A stretch of DNA of 64,000 nt from Plasmodiophora brassicae (GCA_039704465.1 JASFAU010000013.1:496001-560000), one strand, 5' to 3'. Shown: positions 47,164 to 58,751, counted from the first letter of the stretch. The notes: a model not told the origin generated them from the sequence alone. Translations and numbers: made by a program.

Positions 47164-50100
47164 CTATTGCCTTCCAATTTCGCTAGAGACCTGGCTCGCC
47201 ATTTCGTGGAGGACGTGATCGGACGGCAACGTGCTCTTGATCTGCAGCACGAGATCAGCGCGAGCAGCAGCCGAATGGAAATGTACGTACGGTGTCAACG
47301 ATGAACTTGATCGTCTCCGACTTCTGCTTCACCTTGTCGGCATAGGCGGCCAGCTTCTTGTCGCCTCGACTCTGCGAACGTGGGTCAGCTGTAAGCGCCT
47401 GTGTAGAGCCGTGCGAAACAGACGCACCTTGTAGTCATGTAGGGACCGCCGCATCGATTGTTGTTTAGCAGCAGCTTCTGCCCGCTCAGTCTCCAGCGTT
47501 TCGCGCAATCTGGCAAGCTCCTCGTGCAACGGTGACCCTTCGGATAGGTCGGGAGGAGCGGAACTGGAACCTGCGGCACGTAGCTGTTCCACAATGGATT
47601 CGTTTACCCGTTCCAACTCTGCCATCTTCTGCTTGTATGCGTCCACGTCTGAACGCAATTGGCGTTCCAGCTCCTCGACTCTTGACTGAGGGAGGCACTG
47701 TGACCATAGAAAACCAGGGACGAGTACTGCAATGTACCTGAAGGTGCTGCCTTTGCCCGTCGACGAGCTTGTGCGACTCCATCAACATGGCGTGACGCGT
47801 TTCGGTTGCTTCACAACGTCCCTGCATGCATTTGCTTAACACACGGGCAAATTACACTGAGGGCCTAGAAGAGGCGTACCTCGAGAGACGCTGCACGAGA
47901 GGATAAATCCTCTAAACGGCGCTGGAGGTCATCGCGCTCCACCTGTGCCAAGGAATTGAGACGGTCGACAAATAGCGTACCATGGCCAGCATCACCTTGA
48001 GGCAGGCAATGGTGTCCTTCGAGATGTCCAGTTGACGCTGAGCATGTGCTTCCGCGTCTTCTAGTTCCGCAGTCAGCTCATTGTTCCGTGCTTCCAGGTC
48101 AGTCTTTTCGTCCGATATATCCTTGACCTATATCGGCCAGCAATTAGCCAATGACGTCGCTGAGTATCGCTGCGAAGCCAATGAATACCTTTTGCCGGAG
48201 CTTGGCAATCTTCGATTCAAACGCTGCAGTACGCTCCGCCGCTGTTGCCGTTTGCGCACGAGCACTCTCGAGCTGTTCAGCAAACGAGCGGGCATCGTTC
48301 GCACTGCGGTCATTCAGACGAGCTATCTCTTCGCGAAGTGCCTGACGAAACGAGGTTACGAGGCGAGTGGCGCCAGTACTCGGCGACGCCTACTAACAAT
48401 GATCGTCGCATCACGGGACTGAAGCAACACGGCTAATTCTTGCACTTGCTGGCGGAAACCAGCCGCGTCTTGGGTGCTCATCTCGAGTCGCTCTTCAGCA
48501 GTAGCCGCGTCCTGAAAAACCGTCAGCAAGGAAAGAAATGGCGGACGAAAGGGTGAAGCCTGACAGCCTGAATCTGCTGTTCCAGAGCAGCGATCGTCTC
48601 CAGTGCGATCTGAAGCTCTTTGTCCGGCTCGCGAGAATCCATGCTGGTTTGAAGGGAGTGAATCGTTGCCTATAACATACCGTCAGAGCGAGTTCTGCTG
48701 AGCAATCGTGACCGTACCTGTGCAGCTGTGAGCTCGTCTGTGAGCATCCGGTTACTGTACTCCAAGTCCACGATCCGTTGACAGCTGATCTGACGTTCTT
48801 GCTCAATGAACTCTGTGAGCTCTTCCTTCTCACGACGCAAGCGTCGCAACTCTGACTGGCCAGAGGCAGCCTTGATTTCCAGGTCTTGCAGGCGCGCCAG
48901 CTCTAAAGCAATTTGTCACACGACATAAACTCCAACACCAGCAACTCCCAACCAACCAGATTCGAGCTGCGACTGCCGTAAACTATTGGCAGCAGCTTCC
49001 TCTTCAACTGCCGTTCGGGCTTTGCAGAGTTCCCATTCTCGGTCCGCCAGTGCCGACGTCTGCGCTTCGAACTCCTTCTTCTGCTGCTCAATATCTTTCC
49101 TCAGAGAGGAAACGATTGAGGAAGTCTGGCTCTTGTGCACAGCTTCGGAAACAGTAGCGCGAACAATCGTCTGCACCGATTAGCCATAACTCATGACAGT
49201 GCTTGTCACGTTGCCCACCTGAATCTGAACATACTTAATTTCCGCGATCGCACGCTCCTTCTCAAGAACGAGTTCTTGTTTCTGTTGGCGTTCCCATTCG
49301 ATGTCCTGTTCAAGGGACGCCATCCTCGATTTCAATGTATCCAACTAGTATAAACAATTTCAAAACCGGATAAGAGCCACTTGCTGCATCGCTCACTTGC
49401 CTGCCGACACAGATCGTGGCGCTGACGTGTCGCGTCTTGCAGCTCAGATTCTAAATCGTCAACTCGTTTCTCTGCTTCTGCTCGTTGCTGCTCGAGCATT
49501 TGCCACTCAGATGACAATTGCTGCTTATTTTGACACAAAGCATTAGCGATTTCGTGGTTCATCTAAAATAACAGTTAGCGACAATTCGCATCAGATTCAG
49601 AGCGGTACCTCGATGAGACGTTTCACACGAGGGACGGCAACATTAACAGCCTTCGCTAGGGTATCGACATGACGACTCCGCAACGCGAGGCGCTCATATC
49701 GCTGGATGTAATCTCCTTGACGATAGGTGGCCTCAAGATCCGCCAAGTCTTTCTTATGCTTAGCATATACACGCCTCAGATCGGCCTGTACCGCAGAGTT
49801 GAATTCTGGGTACAACTTATGCAACAAGCGCAGAACCGGCGCACCTGTGCATTCTTGTATGCTGCCTCCTGCTGCACCAGTTGCGCTCTTAGTTTCTGCT
49901 CTTCCTCACGAATCGTTCCAAGTTGGACTTCGGCACCTCGGATACGCGATATTTCCGCCTAGAGCGCGACGATGAAACAACAGGTTTTCGACGGCGCTAA
50001 CAGCTTGGAAACGCACCTTTGCTTCCGTGACCTGCCTTTCAAGGTCGCTGATAGTCGCAACGCTCGTTTCTGCTTCAGCCTGGAACGTCCGTCGCTCACT

Positions 50101-51216
50101 ACATACTCATCGTCAGATGCCACTCTGGATCATGATTGCACGTCGGTACCGACCTATCTATCTGGTGACTGAGCCTATCGATACGACTGATAAGGTCTTC
50201 CCGTTCGCGTTGTAACTCGGAACACGCTTTCAGCGCAGAGTTCAGGTCGCCTTGAACAGCGTGAAGCTCTGGGTGCCAACTGTCAAGACACGCCATGTAA
50301 TCCAGGCGCCGGTCCCGCGCGCATACCGTTTTCATGAGCCGACGCTCGAGCCTCGAAATCACTGGTGCGTTGGACATTCGCCTGCAGACCTTCGATTGTC
50401 GTTTCCTTCTTGGCGATCTTCTGCTCTAGCTCGATCACCTTAGCATTGAGCTCGCGCGCCTCGTCTCGCAGCAGTTGATTGCTGATACAGATCTGGTCGA
50501 TTTGCTCGCGAAGTTCTTGCGACGACATGCCTTGGAGGATCTCCGAGTCGGCAACGGTGTACAATTCCGCCGCCCGAGCTTCAGCGGCCGAAATTCGATT
50601 TGGAACGACAACCTGCGCAACTGACATTAAGACAGCTTGCTGGAGCAATGACGAAATGCCTTACCTCAAGTTTAAGCTCAAACGGAGGCTTTTTCGATTC
50701 TTCGACTAGGGCATTGAGGCCAATGATTTTCTGCTGGGCCTCCAGCCGCTCCTCGCTAAGCTGCGCTCTGAGTTCATCGATCATTTTCGCCTGCTGTTCG
50801 CATAGGCGGTTAACGCGGTCGAAGTCTGCCGAATAATTGACCGGTTGCGCGGCGTTACACGCCACATTCGCCAGCTTCTGCTGCGCCATTGCCAGCCGTT
50901 CCGCCAGCGACTGATTCTGATCATACAATCGCTGGTTCTCGTCGCTCAGACTGATATTCGACTCGATGGCATCCTTCAACTTCGAACACTTGATCTCGTA
51001 CGACTGATACAGACGCTCGCCCTCGTTCCGGATTTCGCTGAACTTCCGTTCGAACTCGCGGGCGTCCTCCGTCACGTTGATCAACTGCTCGCGCAAGCAC
51101 GCGCACTGGGAACATTCTCGCGACCCGGGCGCCTTGTCCGACAGTGCAAGGCATCCCTCGTCCGACGTCCGCGCCGCGTCCGGGTTGTTCTCCTTGTCAA
51201 TGTCGACGATCACCAT
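47164..51216 (-). CDS. Long multi-exon coiled-coil protein
   Basis: Starts at ATG 51216 with MVIVDIDKENNPDAARTS and, after a short CxxC stretch (SQCACLREQLINV), becomes almost pure coiled coil across at least eight exons down to 47164. Clear coding blocks include IESNISLSDENQRLYDQNQ, LRKDIEQQKKEFEAQTSALA and LHEELARLRETLETERAEAA. The last junction joins IKFIVDT to IKSTLPSDHVLHEMASQV and stops at TAG 47164-47166. Length is about 1,100 aa. Internal exon borders are not all resolved. No motor or other catalytic domain is visible, so it is likely a structural centrosomal, ciliary or Golgi tether-type protein. An ATG frame at 51412-51197 overlaps the start and may be an upstream ORF or an alternative N-terminus. 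Confidence 0.7.
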
Positions 51217-51566
51217 GTCGGATCATGCACAGCGGCGGCGGGTCCGCCAGTGCCAAAACGGAATCAAAATCCCGCGCGAACTCTGGCGATTGGACGGCCG
51301 GCGCCCCCTCTCCCGTAATCTCGAATACTATTTTGTTCGGTTCTGCAGAGCATGGCCTGGCGGAAGCAGTAGACGATTCCGGGGGTGGTTCTGCGGATGC
51401 ATAACGTGGCATTCAGAACAAATCGTGTCCGGTGGCAGCAACGTTCTTTGTCACAGTGCGCACGCAAACCAGGAAGGTTGAGCACCAGGCGGGCAAGGAC
51501 AGTCGAAAGAGAGGACTCCAGCAGTTCACCTTCGTCGGCACAAATTGCTACGGCTCGCAAAAATGA
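51217..51566. other. Promoter region of coiled-coil gene, tRNA 3' flank
   Basis: A 71-codon minus-strand ATG frame (51412-51197) overlaps the coiled-coil gene's start in another frame; it is a plausible uORF. Otherwise only the Pol III terminator is recognised. Confidence 0.35.
51559..51563 (-). terminator. Pol III terminator of tRNA-Leu
   Basis: A run of five T on the minus strand begins three bases after the tRNA 3' end, the usual RNA polymerase III stop. Confidence 0.8.
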
Positions 51567-51653
51567 TGCCTCCGACGGGAATCGAACCCGTGCTCGCCTT
51601 TCAGCGAATCAGGTCTTAAATCTGACGCCTTAACCAACTCGGCCACAGAGGCA
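51567..51653 (-). tRNA. tRNA-Leu, anticodon UAA
   Basis: The 87-nt minus-strand sequence folds as a class II tRNA. The acceptor stem is TGCCTCT with GGAGGCA (one T-G pair). The A box is TGGCCGAGTTGG and the B box GGTTCGATTCC. The anticodon loop is TTTAAGA, giving anticodon TAA, which reads UUA leucine codons. The long variable arm (about TTCGCTGAAAGGCGA) is as required for tRNA-Leu. No intron and no encoded CCA, as usual for eukaryotic nuclear tRNAs. Confidence 0.95.
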
Positions 51654-52227
51654 TCGATGACATTATGTACCGTCAATGCGCAGGATTATGTTTAAATAAC
51701 ATATCGTTGCACAAATTATCAAGATTGGGGCAGATTTGTGTGTGTCCAGTCGTGGTATGAGCGCCGGAGGCGGAAAGATATGGTCCACACATAAGTTCGA
51801 CGTGTTTGACCTGAAGCCAGATCCAATCGAGGTGCCTGAGGCACGATGAGCATGGGGCGCGAGATCGGTGAAACCTATGCTGAAAGGAGAACGTTAGGGA
51901 GCACAAGTTGCATCTCCCATTGGAGTACGCTGCTCCCGGAATCAGGATGCACCGGACGGAGTTGCAAGGGCATCGCTAATGGATAGCGGTGGGCAGATTA
52001 CGTTGCAGTCGTCATGTCGCTTCTCAGCACCCACAGATCGACGTCAATGCACGCGCCCGAAATGATTCGTAGACTTTATGCCGCACGGCCCATTCGTGTG
52101 GTACCTGACGCAACACGCTGTATGACTCAGCAGGTTGGAGTTGCAATGAATGATCGTTCTACTAGATGCGCACCGCGCTTGGTGTATTATATCGTGTGAT
52201 TATCTGGAGTTCGCTCGCCGGCGCTGT
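51654..52227. other. Intergenic, no supported gene
   Basis: 574 bases between the tRNA and the 3' end of the multicopper oxidase. Short frames occur on both strands without domains or splice-supported extension. It includes the tRNA 5' flank. Nothing else recognised. Confidence 0.45.
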
Positions 52228-54072
52228 TTACGGGAAGTCGCTTGGCAGTGGGTCTAGAGTCCCGTATCCGTTACTTGGTACAACATTGATCGCTACAGCC
52301 ATGCCCATGATCTGCGGAACCTTAGCGAATCACTCAATTGCGTAGGCGCGCTCAGGGCTTACCATATGAGATATGACATGGCAGTGAAACGGCCAGACAC
52401 CGGCATTGTCAGCCACAAACCTTAGCAGTGTCCATCCGCAATGCTGCCCTGGCGACAGCTGGTGCTGGAAGTACGCCCCGGAGAATGGGTACAGCGTCTC
52501 CGTGTCCCTGCGAATTGGGGAATGCCTCTGGACCCGGGCAGCTGCCTCCGGATCGAACGACCCGTTGCCTCGTGCAAGCACCCAGAACGACGTCGAATGA
52601 AGGTGCCATGGGTGCTCTTCGCAGATGCCGTTCAGCGCCGCCGTATTCACTAGAACGACATCGACTACAGACCCGACGGGAACGGCAGCCAGTGGGCGCT
52701 GGTTCTCGGGAAGCGTGTCCAAAGTGCCGTCATATGCATGTTTCAGCATGGAGCCCCCTGGAATGTCCTCCATTTCCAATGCGATATCATTGATTGCCCA
52801 GATGACACGTCCACGAGATAAGGATTTCTGTCGCCCGACTAGTACAAGCGTCGTGTCAGGGTCGCCCGTCGGGCAGCGATCCTCGTCGAACTTCGGATGC
52901 AACTGATCAAGAACCCACCCGACCTTTTCCTTTGGCAGGACTGGAAGTTCTGATGCAGGAGGAACGTTTGTTGACTTAGAAGAGTACCGAAGCAGGGCGT
53001 ACCCATTTGTAGGGCCCGACGGTCGATAACGCACTGTGATGGTCCGGTCAGTCTAACAGCTCATGCTACAGCACTAGACAAGGATGGATAACCTCCAGTC
53101 TTCATCCAGAAGTTGGATGCGGACGTCTGGTTCGTTGTGATCAGTACAGAGTATCGCTGGCCAGAGTTGATCTCCAGATGGTCCACGACGACAGGCTCCG
53201 TAATGGTGCCCTCGACCTCAACGATCGTCATCGGATGGCCAACGATGGAGAACGTGAAGTAGCCGAGGCCGCCAGCGTTGATAATACGCAACCGATACGT
53301 CCTGTCCGGGTCAACCGTGACGGCGGTGAACGCGTCCATAGGGCACAAGGCGGCATTCGCCACAGTGGAATCAGAACAGGACGACGGAGGAGAACGGCCG
53401 TTCGTCAGGATGGACTGTGCATCGCCGATCCATTTGAAAGGTGTTCCCATAAGACCGTCGATCAGCGACTCCATCGATGCATGCCACCAGTCTGACAGCA
53501 GAATGACTCGCTCGTCGTCGTAGTTCATCACGGCGTGATCGCGTTCGTCATTATGGACAATGAGAGCGCCGACCACGCTCTGGTCCAGGCCACTGTGGGC
53601 GTGGTAGAAGAACGTTCCGGATTCGCGTTCCCCCAGCTGTGGAGCGATCTCAGAAGCTATTGCTCGAACGGATGTGATACCCCTGACGCGAACCTGGACA
53701 CGGAGTGTGTACTGGGACAAAGGAGGAATCGGGGCCTGATTAACGCCAGCCGCACCATCATAGAACGGGGTCCCATGCTGTGCGATACCGCTACGCGGTG
53801 TAAGCAGGATCAGATCGTTCGACGGGCCGCGTCGCTTACTGTAAGTGGATCGAGATGCTGCCGTTGAGTTGCTGGTTGCGAACGGTGATCTCCAGGCGAT
53901 CGCCAGCGTTCGCGTGGATCTCGGGCCCTGGGAATTGACCGTTCACCAGCAGCGCGTCAACAGGAACACCGTCGGGCGCGACACTCCCAACATCGACGCT
54001 CAGGTCAACGACGACTAGCCGCCCCGCAGATGATGCGATGCAACAGATCAGTAATAGCACAGTAGGTGACAT
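52228..54072 (-). CDS. Secreted multicopper oxidase (laccase/ferroxidase type)
   Basis: Oxidises phenols, metals or similar substrates and reduces O2 to water outside the cell. Model complement join(54072-53840, 53790-53093, 53033-52363, 52311-52228), 561 aa, the normal three-cupredoxin size. The signal peptide is MSPTVLLLICCIASSAG. Copper motifs: SIHLHGIAQHG, built across intron 1 (Leu replaces the usual Trp of HWHG, both His kept); GTFFYHAHSGLD; EEHPWHLHSTSFW; and WPFHCHVISHMIMGM, formed by splicing the last 51-nt intron and restoring the type-1 axial Met. All ten His and the Cys are accounted for, so it should be active. The last small exon matters, since without splicing the protein would lose its axial ligand. 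The substrate cannot be read from the sequence. Confidence 0.92.
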
Positions 54073-54362
54073 ACGAGTGCCACAACCGGGAACTGGCGTG
54101 AAGACGGCACGTATCCAAAACGGTATGGCAGATTCCAGGTCGCACGGGCGCTGTACCCGCTGGAAGACAAACGGAGCCGCGTTCGGAAGATCACGTTACA
54201 GAGCAGGGCGGTACTGTACTGTTCCAGAAGGGCACGACCGTGAGTGCGTTCTGCCTCTGGGCGACTGATAATACCGATCCGACCGTCACAGGTCACAGAA
54301 ATGCCTCGATTCGCGTCCCAGTACGATGATAATAATTGCATGTATGGTGAAGATAACGTCAG

Positions 54363-55682
54363 CTATGCTGCCGGCGATTCTTCCAATAGCGTTGAACTGT
54401 GACGCTTATAACGCAAATGCTTGGCAAGTTGGACTGAGGCAGTCCCCGCTAGCATCGAGGCTGTCCATACCCATACGCTTGTCGAGCCAGTGCTAAGGCT
54501 TACTAATGCAGCAATCGGGACTGTCCCTGTCAGTCCCATCCCTGATACGCGCTTAGGTGAGAACGAGTGCATGCGCAAAGACACAAACCCACCGATGCCG
54601 AATAGCGTTGAACCTATGATCGACTGGTTCACGCTTGCAGCGTGCGAGTCCACCACCACAGACGCGGACGAATCGTCTGGCAACCGCTTGATGCGGGGCA
54701 TAATAAAGACGTTGCCAGCAACAGCCGTCGCAACGCCCTAAACGAGATTGAGCACAGAACGCAGTACACTTCAGTTACACAAGTACCAGTAGAACCGAGG
54801 GATCGGCTGCGGAAGACAGGCTCGTTAACGCAGCGATGTTCTGAGCGTTAGTTCTAGACCAGAACCACTATCAGGATCCACGGTAGAGAACTTGACAATT
54901 CTGTTGATTACAGGCCCATGAGTCCACATCCGAGACCAACGAGGGCACCTGACGAGAATGCACCCAGAACTGGAATAACGTTCGATTTCGTGAAACCATG
55001 CTGCCTATACCGCGGTTCGTTTTCTTCATGCTTCTGTGACGTTTCGAACCAACCTGAGAGCAATGAACAGTAGCCCGGCTGCGGTAAACGCGACCATAGA
55101 TGATCCATCAAACATTATGGCAGCGTCCATGCTGTGCCTAGCGGCGCTGGGATCGACGAAGAACAGGTCCGGGTTCAGATGGCCGACCAGCGATGTTCCG
55201 ACAGCGGCAGCACCCGCCGTGATAGCACTGACAGCCGATTCGCGTCTGCCCGACGACTGAAACCCACACTGCATTATGTGCGTCAGCATGCTGCCTCGTG
55301 CGATTTGAGCACCAATCCCCGCCTGGTGTGAATGTATCAGTGGTCGATCAGCCTAGCCAGCCCTTCTTGTGATGCCTACCAGCAAACCACTGCCGACAAT
55401 TGTGGGAAGCAGAGGATGCAACCCATCAACGACATTCAGCCCAACGTGACCAAACGCTGATTCCATCAGCGCGAATCCGGATAAGGCAGCACCGCTGGCG
55501 AACGCCAGATGCCGCGCTGCTGGCGCGCACCCGTCCTCATGCGGCGGACGCAACGACCCACCGAACGCGGCCCGCGCCAGCTTCCACGACGCCGGCGGAC
55601 GACCCAGGCACCGCCAGTGCGTCCAGCACCCGCCGACGACGCACGCGCCGCCCGCTATCGCCGACGCTGCTGTCGCCAACAT
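54363..55682 (-). CDS. YeeE/YedE-family sulfur-compound transporter, two-repeat type
   Basis: YeeE/YedE (TsuA-like) proteins are membrane transporters of thiosulfate or related sulfur compounds, chiefly bacterial. Exons on the minus strand give the expected two-repeat pattern. Repeat 1: FASGAALSGFALMESAFGHVG, then LLPTIVGSGLL joined by an intron to AGIGAQIARGSMLTHIMQCG, equivalent to the family GfG..l..GCtsgH..CG block. Repeat 2: VIPVLGAFSSGALVGLGCGL, then STLFGIGG joined by a ~45-nt intron to MGLTGTVPIAALVSLSTGS, equivalent to the G.G..G.CPGPAlvsl block. The key cysteines of the bacterial family are replaced (GCTSGH by GSMLTH, CPG by TVP), though the Cys of QCG is kept. A hydrophilic tail ends at TGA 54363. 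The start is uncertain: ATG 55682 gives LATAASAIAGGACVVGG, but another frame begins further upstream. Confidence 0.62.
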
Positions 55683-55997
55683 ACGGCGGCCCGCCCCGCC
55701 CGTTCCGGAAAAATGACCACACCCGGCACCCCCCGACCGCGTGCGCTGCATCGATGTGCAGTTCCGCGTTACCGTCGAGTCGCGAGACGGACATTCGGTA
55801 AGTGGCGCAGAGTCTGCCACTGTCAGACGGGGGAATACACACACTTCCCGATTCGGCGTGCAGCCAGTTGGCACATGCGTCCGGAAATGCGGCTGGCCGA
55901 GAGCTGCACCCTGCCACGGTGGTCCCCCGAGTCCGAAGAGCGTCGCGTCGGTCTTCCCGGCGGATACCGCGAATTGCAGCGCAGCTGACGTGCCGGC
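55683..55997. promoter_or_regulatory. Divergent region between transporter and DYW-PPR gene
   Basis: 315 GC-rich bases between outward-facing genes. The transporter's true first exon may extend into it: a minus-strand frame down from about 55830 (MSVSRLDGNAELHIDAAHAV) looks partly coding. Confidence 0.3.
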
Positions 55998-58091
55998 ATG
56001 ATGCGCGCCACTGCCCGATCCGCTGTTCGTTGTTCGCGCGTATGGCGTGTCGATGCGGCGTCGGGCGTTCAGCGACTCGTACGCGGGCAGCGGTTCACGT
56101 CATCGGCGGTGCCCGAGAGCGAGAAGTTCCCGGCGGTGGTGACCCCGGACATGGCACCGACGTTGTCCCTCAGTGAAATGTCGGAGGATTTCATGAAGAG
56201 GCCGACGGTCCAGTTGGCCGCGCAGATCTTCAAGCTCGACAATGATGCTGAACGGGTTTGGAGCGTTTATCAACGACTGCTCGAGTCGGGGCTTCGTGCC
56301 GATGCGCGTACGTTCCTGCCGATGATGCAATTCTGCAAGCGGTGCCTGCCCACGAAGGGCATCCAAGTGCTCAAGGACGCCATCGAGAGGACTGTTCCCA
56401 TCAACGACAATATGTTCTGCGCGTTCGTGGACGCCTGCACGAAAACGGACCCGCCCATGTTCCAGGAGGCATTCGACATGTACATGAAGATCGGGCCGCC
56501 TGTTCGGACCCACAACGGTATCATGGCCATGTCGCAGTTGGCCAGGGCAGCGGGGCGTGCCAATGATGCGCTTGTGCTGGTCGCACACTCGTCGAACCAT
56601 CATGTCAAGGTCAGCCAGAAGTTGCTGCGGAACTTTGCGTTGATGTGTGTCGAGGCGAACAGCAAGCAGGGCGCCGACATCGCTGAGCGAATCCTGAGCC
56701 TGATCCGGACGAACTGTGTATCACACTTCAGGGACATGGACATGTTCGCCAACGTTGTTCGCGCCTTGCTACAGCAAGAGCGCTGGCAGTCTGCGCTGAA
56801 CTCGATCATGCTGATGGACGCGCTGAAGGTGCCGCCGACCCCGCTCATCTTCCACATGATCCTGTCTGCCCTGGCGAAGGTCGACCGCGTATCGCAGGCC
56901 ATGCAGGCATTCAACTCGATGGTGCCCAGAGGATACGACATCGAGATCCCCGTTCTGTGCAGCCTGATCAGTGCCGCTGGTCGCGTTTCCGAGATCACGC
57001 CTTTGCAAACTGTTCATCAGTATTGCGTCGGCAAGGAGCTCATGCTGGATGACGTCGTTCTGAGCACTTTGGTGTCAGCTTACGCCAATGCTGGGCATTT
57101 GTACCGCGCCGAGGAACTGTTCCGTTCCCATTGCGAAGCGTCAACACCTGACCTTGTCACGTTCAACGCGATGATTGGCGCTTACGGCAACCAAGGTGCG
57201 CTTCAGAATGCGATTGACGTGTTCAACCAGCTCAAGGCCGCTGGTCTGACGCCGACGAAGTGGACACTGTCCGGTCTTCTGGTGGCCTGCGCTCATGTTG
57301 GCGATATCGGCCGCGCTAGAGAATTCCTGACCGAATTCGATGAGACCTGGAAGATTCCTCGCGACGTTCAGCACGTTGAGTACCTGGTCGATCTCCATGG
57401 ACGAGCCGGCGACCTCAACACGTGCGAGAAGCTTGCGTCTGAGATCGAAAGCCCCGACATCCGCATATGGCTAGCGGTACTCACTGGCTGCCGCGAACAC
57501 AGCGACTTGGAGCGCGCCGAGCGTGTGTTTGCCAAGGTTCTACAGTTGCCGGACATCACGGTTCCTCAATACCTGTCCGCGTTTGCCCTGATGATGAGTC
57601 TGTACGCACGAGCTGGCCGCAGCGACGATGTCAACAGGCTCCGAGAAAGCATGCGGACGCGAGGCCTGCTAAAGGAGACCGGCCGCACGACTCTGCAGCA
57701 ATCCAGCAAGAGTATCAACTTCGTCACCGCTGATATCCAGTACCATGCTGACCCTGGACTTCGTGACAACCACACTCAGCTGATGCAACGGCTGGCGGAG
57801 GACGGGTACAAACCAGATGGGTCGCTCATCATGAAACCGCTCGCGCATTACGAGGACGAAGCAAGATCTCTGTCTCTGCACAGCGAGAAGATATCGATTG
57901 CCTACGTCATGAAGGTGCAGCCGGACTGCAACGATCCAATCCGGATGGCCAAGCTTGCGCGGATGTGTCCTGATTGCCACGACGCCGTCAAGCACGCATC
58001 TTCCGTCCTAAACAGGGAGATATTCCTGCGCGACCTGACTCGTCACCACCGCTTCGTCAACGGCAAATGCTCTTGCGGAGACTACTGGTAA
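55998..58091 (+). CDS. DYW-type PPR protein, predicted organellar C-to-U RNA editing factor
   Basis: PPR tracts bind specific RNA sites and the DYW domain is a zinc cytidine deaminase converting C to U in organellar transcripts. Single uninterrupted frame, 697 aa. The N-terminus MMRATARSAVRCSRVWRV resembles a mitochondrial presequence. PPR repeats fill about residues 60-530, for example VTFNAMIGAYGNQGALQNAI and DVFNQLKAAGLTPTKWTLSG. After an E-like linker, the DYW domain contains the active-site LHSEKISIAYV (His and catalytic Glu), CPDCHDAVKHAS (zinc CxxCH), then FLRDLTRHHRFVNGKCSCGD and the terminal DYW triplet. All zinc and catalytic residues are kept, so it is probably active. The PG-box linker is divergent. 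It has no intron, unlike most neighbours. Confidence 0.93.
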   Translation: MMRATARSAVRCSRVWRVDAASGVQRLVRGQRFTSSAVPESEKFPAVVTPDMAPTLSLSEMSEDFMKRPTVQLAAQIFKLDNDAERVWSVYQRLLESGLRADARTFLPMMQFCKRCLPTKGIQVLKDAIERTVPINDNMFCAFVDACTKTDPPMFQEAFDMYMKIGPPVRTHNGIMAMSQLARAAGRANDALVLVAHSSNHHVKVSQKLLRNFALMCVEANSKQGADIAERILSLIRTNCVSHFRDMDMFANVVRALLQQERWQSALNSIMLMDALKVPPTPLIFHMILSALAKVDRVSQAMQAFNSMVPRGYDIEIPVLCSLISAAGRVSEITPLQTVHQYCVGKELMLDDVVLSTLVSAYANAGHLYRAEELFRSHCEASTPDLVTFNAMIGAYGNQGALQNAIDVFNQLKAAGLTPTKWTLSGLLVACAHVGDIGRAREFLTEFDETWKIPRDVQHVEYLVDLHGRAGDLNTCEKLASEIESPDIRIWLAVLTGCREHSDLERAERVFAKVLQLPDITVPQYLSAFALMMSLYARAGRSDDVNRLRESMRTRGLLKETGRTTLQQSSKSINFVTADIQYHADPGLRDNHTQLMQRLAEDGYKPDGSLIMKPLAHYEDEARSLSLHSEKISIAYVMKVQPDCNDPIRMAKLARMCPDCHDAVKHASSVLNREIFLRDLTRHHRFVNGKCSCGDYW

Positions 58092-58298
58092 ATATTCTAC
58101 TGGTACGTGGTGTAACATACGCGGTGCTATGTAGAGTAGAATACGAGTGCTGACGAATTTCCGCTGGGAGGCTAAGCACCACACACATATAGGACGGTGC
58201 CCTAATGTTGGCGCGCAGTCCGCACGGAGTCCGCGAGATCACGCGTCTCCCGTTCTCAAACTGGTTGTGTGGTCTATCCAGCCTTGCCGTCCGTCATC

Positions 58299-58751
58299 AT
58301 GACTGAGGTTGCCGCCCAGAGTAACCACGCGTCAGCCGTCTCTGAGACGGCGCAGCCGACTAGGTCTAGCGCATCTGGAAAGTTTCGATGAATTCGGTCT
58401 AATACTGTGTCCAGATTGTACACCCGTGGTGTCTTCGTCTCATTCAAGCGTCGCGCACACACGCTGATCCACAGCAAGGCGCTGATCAAGATTGAGGGTG
58501 TCAACGACAAGACTGACACTGACTTCTACCTGGGCAAGCGCGTCGCCTACATTTACAAGGCGAAGCGCCCGCAGAAGACCATCACCAAGGGTGCCGCAGG
58601 CCCCAAGACCTCCCGTTACCGTGTCATCTGGGGGAAGGTCCAGCGCGCTCATGGCAACAACGGGCTTGTTCGCTGCCGCTTCCGCACGAACTTGCCGCCT
58701 CAGGCGCTCGGAAAGTACGTTCGCGTCTTCATGTACCCCAGCCGGGTGTAG
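58299..58751 (+). CDS. RPL35A: 60S ribosomal protein eL33 (L35a)
   Basis: A component of the large cytosolic ribosomal subunit. Model join(58299-58381, 58415-58751), 139 aa. The 33-nt intron is the shortest supported here; splicing joins SASGK to [14 protein letters not shown]. Family signatures: [53 protein letters not shown] and [14 protein letters not shown]. The first ~28 residues (Ser/Ala/Thr-rich) are an extension absent from animal and yeast proteins. If the intron is not used, translation could start only at an internal site and the N-terminus would be lost, so the spliced start is preferred. Confidence 0.94.

Noticed and set aside
55998..58091. DYW-PPR gene as plant contamination
   Set aside because: It is embedded in a continuous window of genes with the same composition, and plant DYW genes of this size normally have a more canonical PG box and repeat pattern. 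Contamination cannot be wholly excluded without reads.
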